The position numbers were made by a program, and so were the translations under genes. The notes under the pieces were generated by a model that worked only from the letters and a program-made list of their open reading frames with translations, was not told the DNA's origin and made no database searches. A stretch of DNA of 37,285 nucleotides from JANRIC01 sp033765345. Lineage in GTDB: Bacteria > Bacteroidota > Bacteroidia > Cytophagales > Microscillaceae. Of this stretch, positions 1-7,540 are shown piece after piece; the stretch's first letter is position 1, and each line of letters opens with the position of its first letter. The stretch spans positions 1 to 37,285 of the forward strand of contig JANRIC010000240.1 of NCBI GenBank assembly GCA_033765345.1, in the 5' to 3' direction.

Positions 1-1
1 G

Positions 2-456
2 CAGGTAAATTACATTGGTTTCATTTTATTGGAACTTTATCAAGCCACCCAAAAAGGCACCGTTCTGCTGGAAGATTTTCCTAGTTGGCAAAGCCGATAT
101 GAGCAAATTTGTGAGCAAGCGGGCAGGGAAGAACCTCCCCCGAAAAAAACTCCAGGGGAAAACCTAAAAATTCAAAAGGACGAAATTTACTCAATCGTTT
201 GATCAAACATCAAGCGGCGTTTTTGGCTTTTGCCCAAGTAGAAAGTGTCCCTTTTACCAATAATCGGGCTGAACAAGACATCCGTGTCATTAAAATCAAA
301 CAAAAAGTAGCCATGAGTTTCCAAACTTTTCAAGGGGCTGAGGCCTACGCACGCCTGCAAGGGGTCATCAAAACTATCCGAAAACAAGGGCTTCATTTAT
401 TTCAATCATTGACCGATATCAACAGCGAATTACCTATTAAGCTCAAAAGTACCTAA
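2..456 (+). pseudogene. IS66-family transposase, C-terminal fragment with frameshift
   Basis: The end of an IS66-type transposase. The last 85 codons read VPFTNNRAEQDIRVIKIKQK, the hallmark C-terminal motif of this family, followed by a GAEAYARLQG...RKQG segment. Bases 2-160 continue the same protein one frame off (LLELYQATQKGT..., ...GREEPPPKK). The frame changes near 155-165, after the PPPKKTPG stretch, so the reading frame is broken. The N-terminal two thirds lie outside the window or are lost. I see no terminal inverted repeat after the stop, and the neighbouring acetyltransferase gene runs into this fragment from the other strand. A non-functional insertion-sequence remnant. Confidence 0.8.
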
Positions 457-945
457 ACAGTTACTCATTTTTAATTCCAGAAAAGGATATTCGGATTTCT
501 GAAAGCCCATTTTTTTGTAAATATTGATCCCCTGGGCAGTTGCCAGTAAGTTCATGCGTGCGATGCCCAGTTCACGGGCTTTCTCTATTAATTTTTGGAG
601 TAAAATAGTAGCCAAACCCCTGGAACGCCCTGCGGGCAGTGTATAAATATTCATTACATATGCCTCTTTGCCCGAAATATTGACAAATGTGCCTGGTCGA
701 TCATACATCAGCATCGCACCAAAAGCCATAGGCTCTCCCTGATATTCTGCGATAATACTCCAAAAAATTTGTGCAGGGATCGCTTTTTCAAAATAAGCTT
801 TTAACTGTTCTTCAAGCAAATCTTCATCTTCTGGGTTTTCAGGAGGATGGATTTCCCGAAGAAACTCCAGGCGGTATTTCAAGAGCAAATCCAGGTCTTC
901 AATTGTCAGCCATCTAAAAGTAAAGTCTGTATGGGTGTGTAGCAT
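430..945 (-). CDS. GNAT-family N-acetyltransferase
   Basis: Acetyl-CoA-dependent N-acyltransferase of the Gcn5-related superfamily, about 171 aa from the chosen ATG; the substrate cannot be told. Motif A is visible as a beta strand (AYVMNIYTLP) followed by the acetyl-CoA pyrophosphate loop GRSRGLA and helix TILLQKLIEKARELG. Motif B is LLATAQGINIYKKMGFQ. I chose the ATG at 945 because family similarity (FTFRWLTIEDLDLLLKYR) begins just after it. An upstream in-frame start at 990 would only add a hydrophobic stretch. The last nine codons overlap the IS66 remnant on the opposite strand, so the C-terminal tail (after FLELKM) probably comes from transposon DNA rather than the original gene. Confidence 0.75.
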   Translation of the reverse strand: MLHTHTDFTFRWLTIEDLDLLLKYRLEFLREIHPPENPEDEDLLEEQLKAYFEKAIPAQIFWSIIAEYQGEPMAFGAMLMYDRPGTFVNISGKEAYVMNIYTLPAGRSRGLATILLQKLIEKARELGIARMNLLATAQGINIYKKMGFQKSEYPFLELKMSNCLGTFELNR

Positions 946-1096
946 GCCAAAAATTATCATAAACTTTGCAAACAAAAATAGCGATGTCACTGCCGGATTT
1001 GCAAGTAAACTGCGTTAAAGTTTCTTAACAAAAAGGATCTGTCATATCCACAAATATGTATTGGTTTTTACAAAAAGGTTGAATTTTCAGAGAGAC

Positions 1097-1130
1097 TTGG
1101 GAAGTATTTCAAGGTTTATTTCTAATTTTG
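1097..1130 (+). promoter_or_regulatory. Possible Bacteroidota promoter for the decarboxylase-dioxygenase operon
   Basis: TTG at 1097-1099 and TAATTTTG at 1123-1130 match the -33/-7 consensus (TTG, TAnnTTTG), but the spacing of 23 is long and the start codon is 185 bases away. The rest of the 324-base gap 991-1314 shows nothing else I can name. Confidence 0.3.
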
Positions 1131-1314
1131 AATTTATTACAATCATGTGCAGAAAAATACTGTCAAAACATACAAAAAAAAGATAAAAAACTAAAGAAAT
1201 CCGAAAATATACGCAAATCCAAAAGAATATCCGGTTTCGTATTTACCTCAAAAACAGCCCCCCAAGATTAATTCGCCCAGGGGATTTAATTTTATTTGAC
1301 TCAAAAGTAAACGT

Positions 1315-2676
1315 ATGAATGATATAAAAAAACCATTGGAGAAAACCTTGGCCATCGCTGAAAAGTTTATCAGGGATGAAGAGATCAACCCTGTTTTGGC
1401 TTACAAATCTCCACAAGAACTTTGGGCAGAGCTTGACATTCGCATAGGCGAAAAGGGACTCTCCGAGGAAGTTTTTTTTCAGGTGCTTGAAGATGTGGTG
1501 ATGGCCACCCCAAAAACAGCCAGCAAATCCTTTTTTAATCAACTTTTCGGCGGACGAAATATGGCTGCACTCAGTGGCGAAATCTTAGCAGCTGTCTTGA
1601 ATAGCTCGATGTATACCTTTAAAGTTGCCGGACCTCAAGTGCTGATAGAAAAAGAAGTAGTGGCTAAAATGCTCGAAAAAGTGGGTTATACCCAAGGCGA
1701 CGGCACATTCAGTCCTGGAGGTTCTATCTCCAATATGATTGCCATGATGGTAGCCCGCAATGAAAAAGACAAATCTATTCGTAATCAAGGGATGGACGGC
1801 AGGAGATTTACAGCCTACACCTCCGAAGAAGGTCATTATTCTACCCGAAAAAATGCCGGAATCCTCGGGCTTGGCCGCGAACAGGTTCGGATGATTAAAA
1901 GTGACGATCAGGGGCGTATGGAAATTGCCGATTTGGAAAGCCAAATCCAAGAAGATTTGGCAATGGGTTATTTGCCTTTTTTCATCAATAGCACAGCGGG
2001 TACTACGGTATTGGGTGCCTTTGACCCATTTGCTGAAATCGCAGCAATCGCCCGAAAATACGGCATTTGGTTTCATATCGATGGAGCTTTGGGAGGAAGT
2101 GTGGTATTGAGCCGCAAATATCGCCACTTGGTACAGGGCTGTGAATTGTCAGACTCCTACACCTGGAATGCGCACAAAATGATGAATGTACCCCTGACTG
2201 CCTCTATCATATTGTTTAATCACGAAAATATACTACGTCGTCATTTTTCTGAAAAAGCTGAATATTTATTTCAGGGAGAAGATGATTTTAACCCTGGTGA
2301 CAGTTCTATCCAGTGTGGGCGCAAAAATGACGCTCTTAAGGTCTGGGCAGCTTGGAAATACCTGGGAGATGAAGGTTATGAACAAAGAATCAACCGACAA
2401 TACGAATTGGCACAATATGCCGCCCAATATATCAAAAATGACCCAATACTTGATTTAATTCAAGAGCCAGCCTGCGTTGCTGTATGTTTTGAAGTATCGG
2501 GCAAATCCAGCATGGACATTTGCAACGTACTCAACCACGAAGGCCTGATCAAAGTAGGGTATGGCAGTGCCAAAAAGAAAAAATTTATCCGAATGGTCTG
2601 TGTGGACGCTGATATGCAGGAGAGCGATATTGATAATTTTTTTGAAAAAGTTAAGCAAGTTTCTTCAGATTTGTAA
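1315..2676 (+). CDS. PLP-dependent group II decarboxylase, cysteine-sulfinate-decarboxylase-like
   Basis: A 453 aa pyridoxal-phosphate amino-acid decarboxylase, close in remembered sequence to animal cysteine sulfinate decarboxylase/GAD. Family blocks are clear: FFNQLFGG (73-80), GDGTFSPGGSISN (128-140), EGHYS with His174 stacking on the cofactor, STAGTTVLGAFDP (226-238), HIDGA with Asp256 contacting the pyridine nitrogen, and WNAHKMM with Lys288 forming the internal aldimine. The SIQCGRKNDALKVW block (331-344) is typical of the CSAD/GAD branch. The next gene is a cysteine dioxygenase, which makes cysteine sulfinate, so hypotaurine (then taurine) is the likely product. Aspartate (giving beta-alanine) or cysteate are alternative substrates that sequence alone cannot exclude. 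The protein is full length and cytosolic. Confidence 0.85.
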   Translation: MNDIKKPLEKTLAIAEKFIRDEEINPVLAYKSPQELWAELDIRIGEKGLSEEVFFQVLEDVVMATPKTASKSFFNQLFGGRNMAALSGEILAAVLNSSMYTFKVAGPQVLIEKEVVAKMLEKVGYTQGDGTFSPGGSISNMIAMMVARNEKDKSIRNQGMDGRRFTAYTSEEGHYSTRKNAGILGLGREQVRMIKSDDQGRMEIADLESQIQEDLAMGYLPFFINSTAGTTVLGAFDPFAEIAAIARKYGIWFHIDGALGGSVVLSRKYRHLVQGCELSDSYTWNAHKMMNVPLTASIILFNHENILRRHFSEKAEYLFQGEDDFNPGDSSIQCGRKNDALKVWAAWKYLGDEGYEQRINRQYELAQYAAQYIKNDPILDLIQEPACVAVCFEVSGKSSMDICNVLNHEGLIKVGYGSAKKKKFIRMVCVDADMQESDIDNFFEKVKQVSSDL

Positions 2677-2726
2677 AAAATCATTATATTAGAGTTATAA
2701 ATTAGAACACATTAAATTAATTAAAG

Positions 2727-3227
2727 TTGACAGATAGCATACAGACTCTATCTGAATTGAGCCGGGAAGTAGCCGTTTTATTTCAAGGAGAAGAAAAACC
2801 GACTTCTATTCAGCTTTTAACGCCTCTGATTAAGCAATATAAAGGACAAGACTGGCAAAAGTACGTCTGTTTTTCGGACGATTGTTACACCCGTAATTAT
2901 GTATACAGGGACGAAGACTTTGAAATACTGGTGCTTTGCTGGCAACCTGGGCAAGGTAGCCCGATTCATAATCATGCCGACAGAGGTTGTGTACTCAAGG
3001 TTTTGGGAGGAGAATTGCTGGAAACTCGCTATTTTTCAGAAGAAAATATCAGAGAAACTTCTTTGCAATTGAACCAAATTACTTATATTGATAACCATAT
3101 TGGATTACATAAAATAGAAAATCGGAGTCAGGTAAACACAATTTCTTTACATATTTATTCGCCGGGATACTTTATCCCTCAAATTGGAGATTGTGTAGAG
3201 GATTTTGGGTTGATTCCTACTCTTTGA
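2727..3227 (+). CDS. cdoA: Cysteine dioxygenase (cupin, non-heme iron)
   Basis: Oxidises L-cysteine to cysteine sulfinate with O2. A 166 aa cupin with the three iron ligands in place: HNH at 81-83 and His128 (GLHKIEN). Arg56 in YTRN fits the substrate-carboxylate arginine. Ser140, His142 and Tyr144 (SLHIYSP) fit the conserved Ser-His-Tyr set. Cys88, five residues after the second His, aligns with Cys93 of mammalian enzymes, which forms a thioether with the tyrosine. Many bacterial homologues are known to lack it. The start appears to be TTG, because no ATG lies between the upstream stop and the first conserved residues. It lies 50 bases after the decarboxylase gene and is presumably cotranscribed. 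A strong terminator follows at 3440-3478. Confidence 0.9.
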   Translation: MTDSIQTLSELSREVAVLFQGEEKPTSIQLLTPLIKQYKGQDWQKYVCFSDDCYTRNYVYRDEDFEILVLCWQPGQGSPIHNHADRGCVLKVLGGELLETRYFSEENIRETSLQLNQITYIDNHIGLHKIENRSQVNTISLHIYSPGYFIPQIGDCVEDFGLIPTL

Positions 3228-3439
3228 CATGGAAAACTGCAAGAGAAAGTCTTGTTAAATTGTGATATTACTTTGAGTAAAAATCCATATCAACAGAAAT
3301 TTGCATCTTTTTAGCAAATAATTGATACGATCTTACAAAGAAAAGCAAAAAAATTCCGATGTTTGCAAACAAAATCAACTGAAGACTTGTTCTTAAAGCA
3401 GGTTTTCATAATTGTAAGTTTTTGATTAGTTAGGTTTCG

Positions 3440-3478
3440 TAGACTTCCTGGATGCTTATCCTTGAAGTCTATTTTTTT
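3440..3478 (+). terminator. Intrinsic terminator of the cysteine dioxygenase operon
   Basis: TAGACTTC (3440-3447) pairs with GAAGTCTA (3464-3471). An inner GGAT/ATCC helix with a GCTT loop closes it, and seven T follow (3472-3478). A textbook plus-strand terminator. Confidence 0.85.
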
Positions 3479-3484
3479 GTCTAT

Positions 3485-3518
3485 ACAAAAAAAAGAGTTC
3501 TCCCTGGAGAGAACTCTT
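3485..3518 (-). terminator. Intrinsic terminator of the suf/bacilliredoxin operon
   Basis: AAGAGTTCTC (3493-3502), loop CCTGGA, GAGAACTCTT (3509-3518), followed on the minus strand by a T run (the A run at 3487-3494). It faces the plus-strand terminator, so the two convergent operons are insulated. The rest of 3228-3630 shows no gene. Confidence 0.8.
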
Positions 3519-3630
3519 GAACATACGAATAATTTATAGACAGAAATCTAACAGGCACTATCAATAAAACACAGATTATCAGCTTATTACAAAGAAAAAT
3601 TCTTTTAGCTGATACTTTTTGCGGTTTTGC

Positions 3631-4053
3631 TTAGTCTTCACAAAACTCCTCAAAAACCCCGATAAGATGATTGGCAATCATCTCGGCAGTACGCCCCTCG
3701 ATATGATGTCTTTCAATAAAATGCACCAATTCACCATCTTTGAATAAAGCAATTGAAGGTGAAGAAGGCGGATAAGGCATCAAAAACTCACGGGCTTTGG
3801 CAACAGCAGACTGGTCTACCCCAGCAAATACGGTCACGATCTGATCGGGTTTTTTGTCGGTGTGTTGCAGGGCTAGTTTCACGCCAGGTCTAGCAGAACC
3901 AGCTGCACAACCGCACACCGAATTGACCACCATCAAAGCAGTTCCGCTTTGGCTATTCATGAAATCTTCTACCTCTTGGGCAGTTTTAAACTCTGTAAAA
4001 CCGGCTAACGTCAAATCCTGACGCATAGGGGCTACTAATTCTTCTGGATACAT
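3631..4053 (-). CDS. Bacilliredoxin (BrxA/BrxB, YphP/YqiW family)
   Basis: A 140 aa thioredoxin-fold protein with the family's CGC motif (VNSVCGCAAGSARPG, Cys47 and Cys49) and the C-terminal GELVHFIERHHIEGR block. In Firmicutes these proteins remove bacillithiol from S-thiolated proteins, and bacillithiol is also made by several Bacteroidota. It is the last gene of a minus-strand run sufE-sufT-brx, 55 bases after sufT, and a terminator lies about 110 bases downstream. Placement with Fe-S assembly genes suggests protection or repair of cysteine-rich SUF components, which is an inference. Full length; the ATG at 4053 is the only sensible start. Confidence 0.85.
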   Translation of the reverse strand: MYPEELVAPMRQDLTLAGFTEFKTAQEVEDFMNSQSGTALMVVNSVCGCAAGSARPGVKLALQHTDKKPDQIVTVFAGVDQSAVAKAREFLMPYPPSSPSIALFKDGELVHFIERHHIEGRTAEMIANHLIGVFEEFCED

Positions 4054-4108
4054 AATTAAGTGTAGTTAATTTAAGATAAATACGCATAAAAGAATAACAT
4101 AGAAAAGA

Positions 4109-4435
4109 TCATAAAAATCCCAGCTCCAATTTTGCCACCTCAGACATCATATCCTGGTGATAAGGAGGATCAAAGGTGAGCTCCAGCTCAACGTCATTGA
4201 CCCCAGGGATCATTCTCACTTTATTTTCTACCTCTCCGGGCAATTCTTCGGCCGAGGGGCAGTTGGGAGTAGTAAGCGTCATAAGAACGTAGACATTATT
4301 TACTGGAAATATCTTAACGTCATAGATCAAACCCAGCTCATAAATATCTACGGGAATTTCGGGGTCATAAACTGTTTTGAGTACCTGCACTACTTTTTCT
4401 TTTAAATCGGGTATTTCAAGTGTTTGGCTGTTCAT
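4109..4435 (-). CDS. sufT: SufT/MIP18-type (DUF59) Fe-S assembly protein
   Basis: A 108 aa single-domain MIP18/DUF59 protein, which assists maturation of Fe-S proteins. The signature DPEIPVDIYELGLIYDV (24-40) and the conserved cysteine in TTPNCPSAEELP are present. The C-terminus (VELELTFDPPYHQDMMSE) is the usual WDP-like block of the family. It sits between sufE (35 bases upstream) and the bacilliredoxin, as in many Bacteroidota SUF operons. The rest of the suf genes (BCDS) are not in this window. Confidence 0.85.
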   Translation of the reverse strand: MNSQTLEIPDLKEKVVQVLKTVYDPEIPVDIYELGLIYDVKIFPVNNVYVLMTLTTPNCPSAEELPGEVENKVRMIPGVNDVELELTFDPPYHQDMMSEVAKLELGFL

Positions 4436-4470
4436 TGTTTATAGATTTAAAGTATAAATAAGAATCAGGA

Positions 4471-4896
4471 TTAGTTATTCATCTGACTTTGGTAGGCCAG
4501 CGCGTAAAGTTTCATTTGTTTGATCATAGAAGCCAAACCATTGGCGCGGGTCATAGAAAGTTGCTGCTTCATACCGATCTGATCTATAAAAAACAAATCT
4601 GCTTGGCTTATATCCTCAGGTTTTTGGTTTGAGAGCACTTTGATGAGCATACTTATGAGCCCTTTGACGATGAGGGCATCGCTATCCCCTTCAAAAACTA
4701 CGCGGTTATTTTCCATCCGGGTAATGAGCCATACATTAGACTGACAGCCTTTGATTTTATTCAGGTCGGTTTTGTGTGATTCAGCGAGTGTAGGAAGCTG
4801 TTTGCCCAGTTCAATGATATAGGCATACTTATCTTCCCAGTTATCAAATAGTGAAAAATCATTAATGATCTCATTTTGAATTTCTTGAATCGTCAT
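4471..4896 (-). CDS. sufE: SufE, sulfur-acceptor protein
   Basis: A 141 aa SufE-family protein that accepts persulfide sulfur from the cysteine desulfurase SufS and passes it to the SufBCD scaffold. The active cysteine lies in HKTDLNKIKGCQSNVWL (Cys51). Upstream is the typical FSLFDNWEDKYAYIIELGKQLP stretch. The C-terminal MTRANGLASMIKQMK helix is also family-typical. It is the first gene of the minus-strand run in this window. A TAAATTTG box lies at 4944-4937 upstream, but I find no well-spaced -33 element for it. Confidence 0.9.
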   Translation of the reverse strand: MTIQEIQNEIINDFSLFDNWEDKYAYIIELGKQLPTLAESHKTDLNKIKGCQSNVWLITRMENNRVVFEGDSDALIVKGLISMLIKVLSNQKPEDISQADLFFIDQIGMKQQLSMTRANGLASMIKQMKLYALAYQSQMNN

Positions 4897-5034
4897 GCAT
4901 CAAGCCTTTTTTGTAGTTGAGAAAATTTATCAAGTACAAATTTACTAATTTTATTTCGGAATTTATCCACGTAAAAAACAAATTCATGGGTACATCAAGT
5001 AAGCAATGACTGAAAGTGCTTGCTGCAAAACCTT

Positions 5035-6954
5035 TTAATGGAGTACAATTTCAGACTGAATCAGGCCTTTGGAAGAGCTGATTCTCACCAGGTAGATGCC
5101 TTTGGGGAGTGTCTGAGCCTGGATGGTATATTTCTCCTGAAAAGTACCCTCGTGAACGATTTTTCCTTGTTTATCAAAAAGCAGGATTTTCTGCTTTTCT
5201 TTAGAATCTATGATTTGAAAATTAATGATGTCATTACTTGGATTAGGATAAATCTGATATGCTAATGCCAAAGCATTCGATACGGTTACCCAGGGGGAAT
5301 AAGTAACAGACAGGTCAAAGTCTACAGATTTTAATCTATAATAAGAGATTCCCTTGAGAGGCTGCTCATCCAGGGTTAAGTATTCGCGGGCTTGGTTGCT
5401 GAAACCCTGGGCTTTTTGATAAGCTACTGCTTCTACATTTTTTAGATTGGTACTTCTCTCAATTTCAAAATAATCGGTATTTTCTTCGCTAAGCGTAATC
5501 CATTGAATGTACGCTTTTTCATTTTTGATCTCGACATCAAAACTTTTAAGTTCAATCGGTAATGAGGCAGTATTGCCTATCACCCCCCAACCTGTCAGAT
5601 AAGGACTACTTGTGCTTCCGCCAGAGGTTCCTGTTCTGGTGCACGAACCTCCTGAACAGTCAAGCCCAGCCACTCCCGGAGTGCTGTTAAATGTTGTAAG
5701 AGCAGGAGGAGCTTCATTTAATAAAATTACACCTACTCCGCCGCCGCCACCGCCTGCGTGTGCGCCGCCGTCCTGCACATTACCTCCGTTGCCTCCATTG
5801 GCTCTTGCTATGAGCTGACCGCTCAGTGTATAGCTCAATACTTCTAGGAAGACCACTCCACCGCCTCCGCCACCACCTGCAGCATCATTACCAGTTGCGT
5901 TTTGGGCATTGTATCCATCAGCGTAGATTCCTCGGGTACCTGAATTCACAACCAGGTTGGTTGCTCTGATGATGACTATTCCACCACCAGGAGCTCCATT
6001 AGAGGCATGATTATTATTTTGTTGGCCACCTCCACCTCCGCCTCCCATAAAAATTTTATTCTCGACATTGGAGTAAGCCACCGAGTAGCCTCCAATTCCG
6101 TAGGCGATATTCATGCCTGGGCTACATGCGCCTGCACTGATCCAGCCTAATCCGGCATTGCCCCCAACGGTATAATTACTTCCACCACCACCACCACCAT
6201 TATGAGAATTTCCACCCCCGCCCCCGTTGAGCATAGCACCTCTGCCATATTCCAGCCCGGTGATGGAGTTATCGGTATAATCTGCGATAGACTCACCTTT
6301 TTGGGCGTGGTGTTGGTTATTGGTGGCATCATAACTTGCAGATACATAAGCCGTGCTATTATTACAACCAGTATTTGACCCGGCAGTATTTCTTGAGCCA
6401 CCTGTAAAACCCTGACCACTTACATCAATATCCGCATTCAAAGTCAGAGTACCGCTCACTTCCATAACCACTATTCCCCCTCTACCCATTCCTTGGCTCC
6501 AGGGAGTCGCTTGGATAGTGCCAGTTACGGTAATATTGGTGTATTGAGGTACACTTACCACTTGTACTGCCCCATACACATCATAACTACGGCTCAGACC
6601 TGTGAGCGTAATTACTTGCGTTGCCCCTAAATCTGCCCTTAGAGAGACGGTCGCAAATTCATAGTTACCCGCATTATTTAAAGATTGTAAACTACCAAAA
6701 GAAGAGTTATTTCCTGTATTGACTTTGGCACCTTTCATCTGGATGATAAGTACTTTTTGCCCGATGCCAAAAGCCTGATCTAGAGTAGTACCAGGAGCAA
6801 GAGATACATTATCCAGCGTTAAGATATTAGCGACAATACCGGTCACTCTGGCGTAACTGTTGATTACTCCATTAATCTGGGCGTATGAATCAGATAAATT
6901 GACTAATGTAATTAAAATACAGGTGATAATAGAAATATTTAGAGACGTTTTCAT
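5035..6954 (-). CDS. Glycine-rich T9SS-exported surface protein, copy 1
   Basis: A 639 aa secreted protein of unknown function. Residues 1-25 are a signal peptide (ending DSYAQ). The central region (about 75-440) carries regularly spaced poly-glycine clusters (near 243-262, 302-310, 358-366 and 399-406), about 50 residues apart and framed by N/S-rich loops, as in repeated turns of a beta structure. Residues about 465-560 form the fibronectin-like module common before sorting tags (LPIELKSF...WITLSEENTDYFEIERS...GISYYRLK). Residues 565-639 are a type-A T9SS C-terminal signal (YPNPSND...KGIYLVRISSS). It therefore crosses the outer membrane by the type IX system and is probably anchored at the cell surface. 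Its paralogue lies just upstream at 7541-9472. Confidence 0.8.
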   Translation of the reverse strand: MKTSLNISIITCILITLVNLSDSYAQINGVINSYARVTGIVANILTLDNVSLAPGTTLDQAFGIGQKVLIIQMKGAKVNTGNNSSFGSLQSLNNAGNYEFATVSLRADLGATQVITLTGLSRSYDVYGAVQVVSVPQYTNITVTGTIQATPWSQGMGRGGIVVMEVSGTLTLNADIDVSGQGFTGGSRNTAGSNTGCNNSTAYVSASYDATNNQHHAQKGESIADYTDNSITGLEYGRGAMLNGGGGGNSHNGGGGGGSNYTVGGNAGLGWISAGACSPGMNIAYGIGGYSVAYSNVENKIFMGGGGGGGQQNNNHASNGAPGGGIVIIRATNLVVNSGTRGIYADGYNAQNATGNDAAGGGGGGGVVFLEVLSYTLSGQLIARANGGNGGNVQDGGAHAGGGGGGVGVILLNEAPPALTTFNSTPGVAGLDCSGGSCTRTGTSGGSTSSPYLTGWGVIGNTASLPIELKSFDVEIKNEKAYIQWITLSEENTDYFEIERSTNLKNVEAVAYQKAQGFSNQAREYLTLDEQPLKGISYYRLKSVDFDLSVTYSPWVTVSNALALAYQIYPNPSNDIINFQIIDSKEKQKILLFDKQGKIVHEGTFQEKYTIQAQTLPKGIYLVRISSSKGLIQSEIVLH

Positions 6955-6985
6955 TGAATTTATAGTTCTTTCCAGGGTTGAAATG

Positions 6986-7004
6986 TCACTAAGTGATTTA
7001 GTGA
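6986..7004. repeat. Leader palindrome shared by both surface-protein genes (copy 1)
   Basis: TCACTAA (6986-6992), 5-base loop, TTAGTGA (6998-7004), 32 bases upstream of the start codon. The same CACTAA/TTAGTG palindrome occurs at the same place before the paralogue (9500-9517) although the surrounding leader has diverged. It could be an operator or a 5' UTR hairpin. Confidence 0.55.
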
Positions 7005-7228
7005 GTATTTATTGGGCTTTGGTCATTTCTGCTATTCGAGATAGTATAATGACAAGAAGTAGACCGAATGCAAAAATTTATTTTAAATCACTGAATATCA
7101 GTACATTAATCAACCTGCTTATTCTTTAAAATTCTCATTTTTGGAAAAAAATTGATTTTGGGACATTATTGGGAAAAATACGGTCTACAAAATGTTAGAT
7201 GAAATAGAATACAAATTAAGCTCCCCCC

Positions 7229-7265
7229 AAAAAAATAAAAGAGTATAAGGGTTTATCTTATACTC
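7229..7265 (-). terminator. Intrinsic terminator downstream of surface protein copy 2
   Basis: GAGTATAAG (7241-7249), 7-base loop, CTTATACTC (7257-7265). On the minus strand it is followed by a T-rich run (7229-7240). It ends the transcript of the gene stopping at 7541. The 275 bases between show no gene. Confidence 0.65.
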
Positions 7266-7540
7266 GTGGCTTATATTTCATGACAGAATTTTTAGAATTA
7301 TTGGAGTAGACAATTATTACATATCAGCAAATTATGCTAGGTTGCTCCTAGATTTACAGCTTGAAAAAATACTAGACTTTTGTGAGAAATTTTTACCCAT
7401 TTATGCAACTAAGTAGTTCATAGTAAATCGTCTAGAGTAAATACAATTATTTGGTTATCAATTAATTATGAAATAACTCATATAAACCAATTATACGCAA
7501 CTACTTACCGTGATACAATTCATACAACAAATAATTTCTA

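Noticed and set aside
1585..2127. 180-codon minus-strand frame
   Set aside because: Shadow of the PLP decarboxylase, whose catalytic blocks are all on the plus strand.
5612..5818. Proline-rich plus-strand frame
   Set aside because: The complement of poly-glycine codons gives proline/alanine runs; a mirror of the surface-protein gene.
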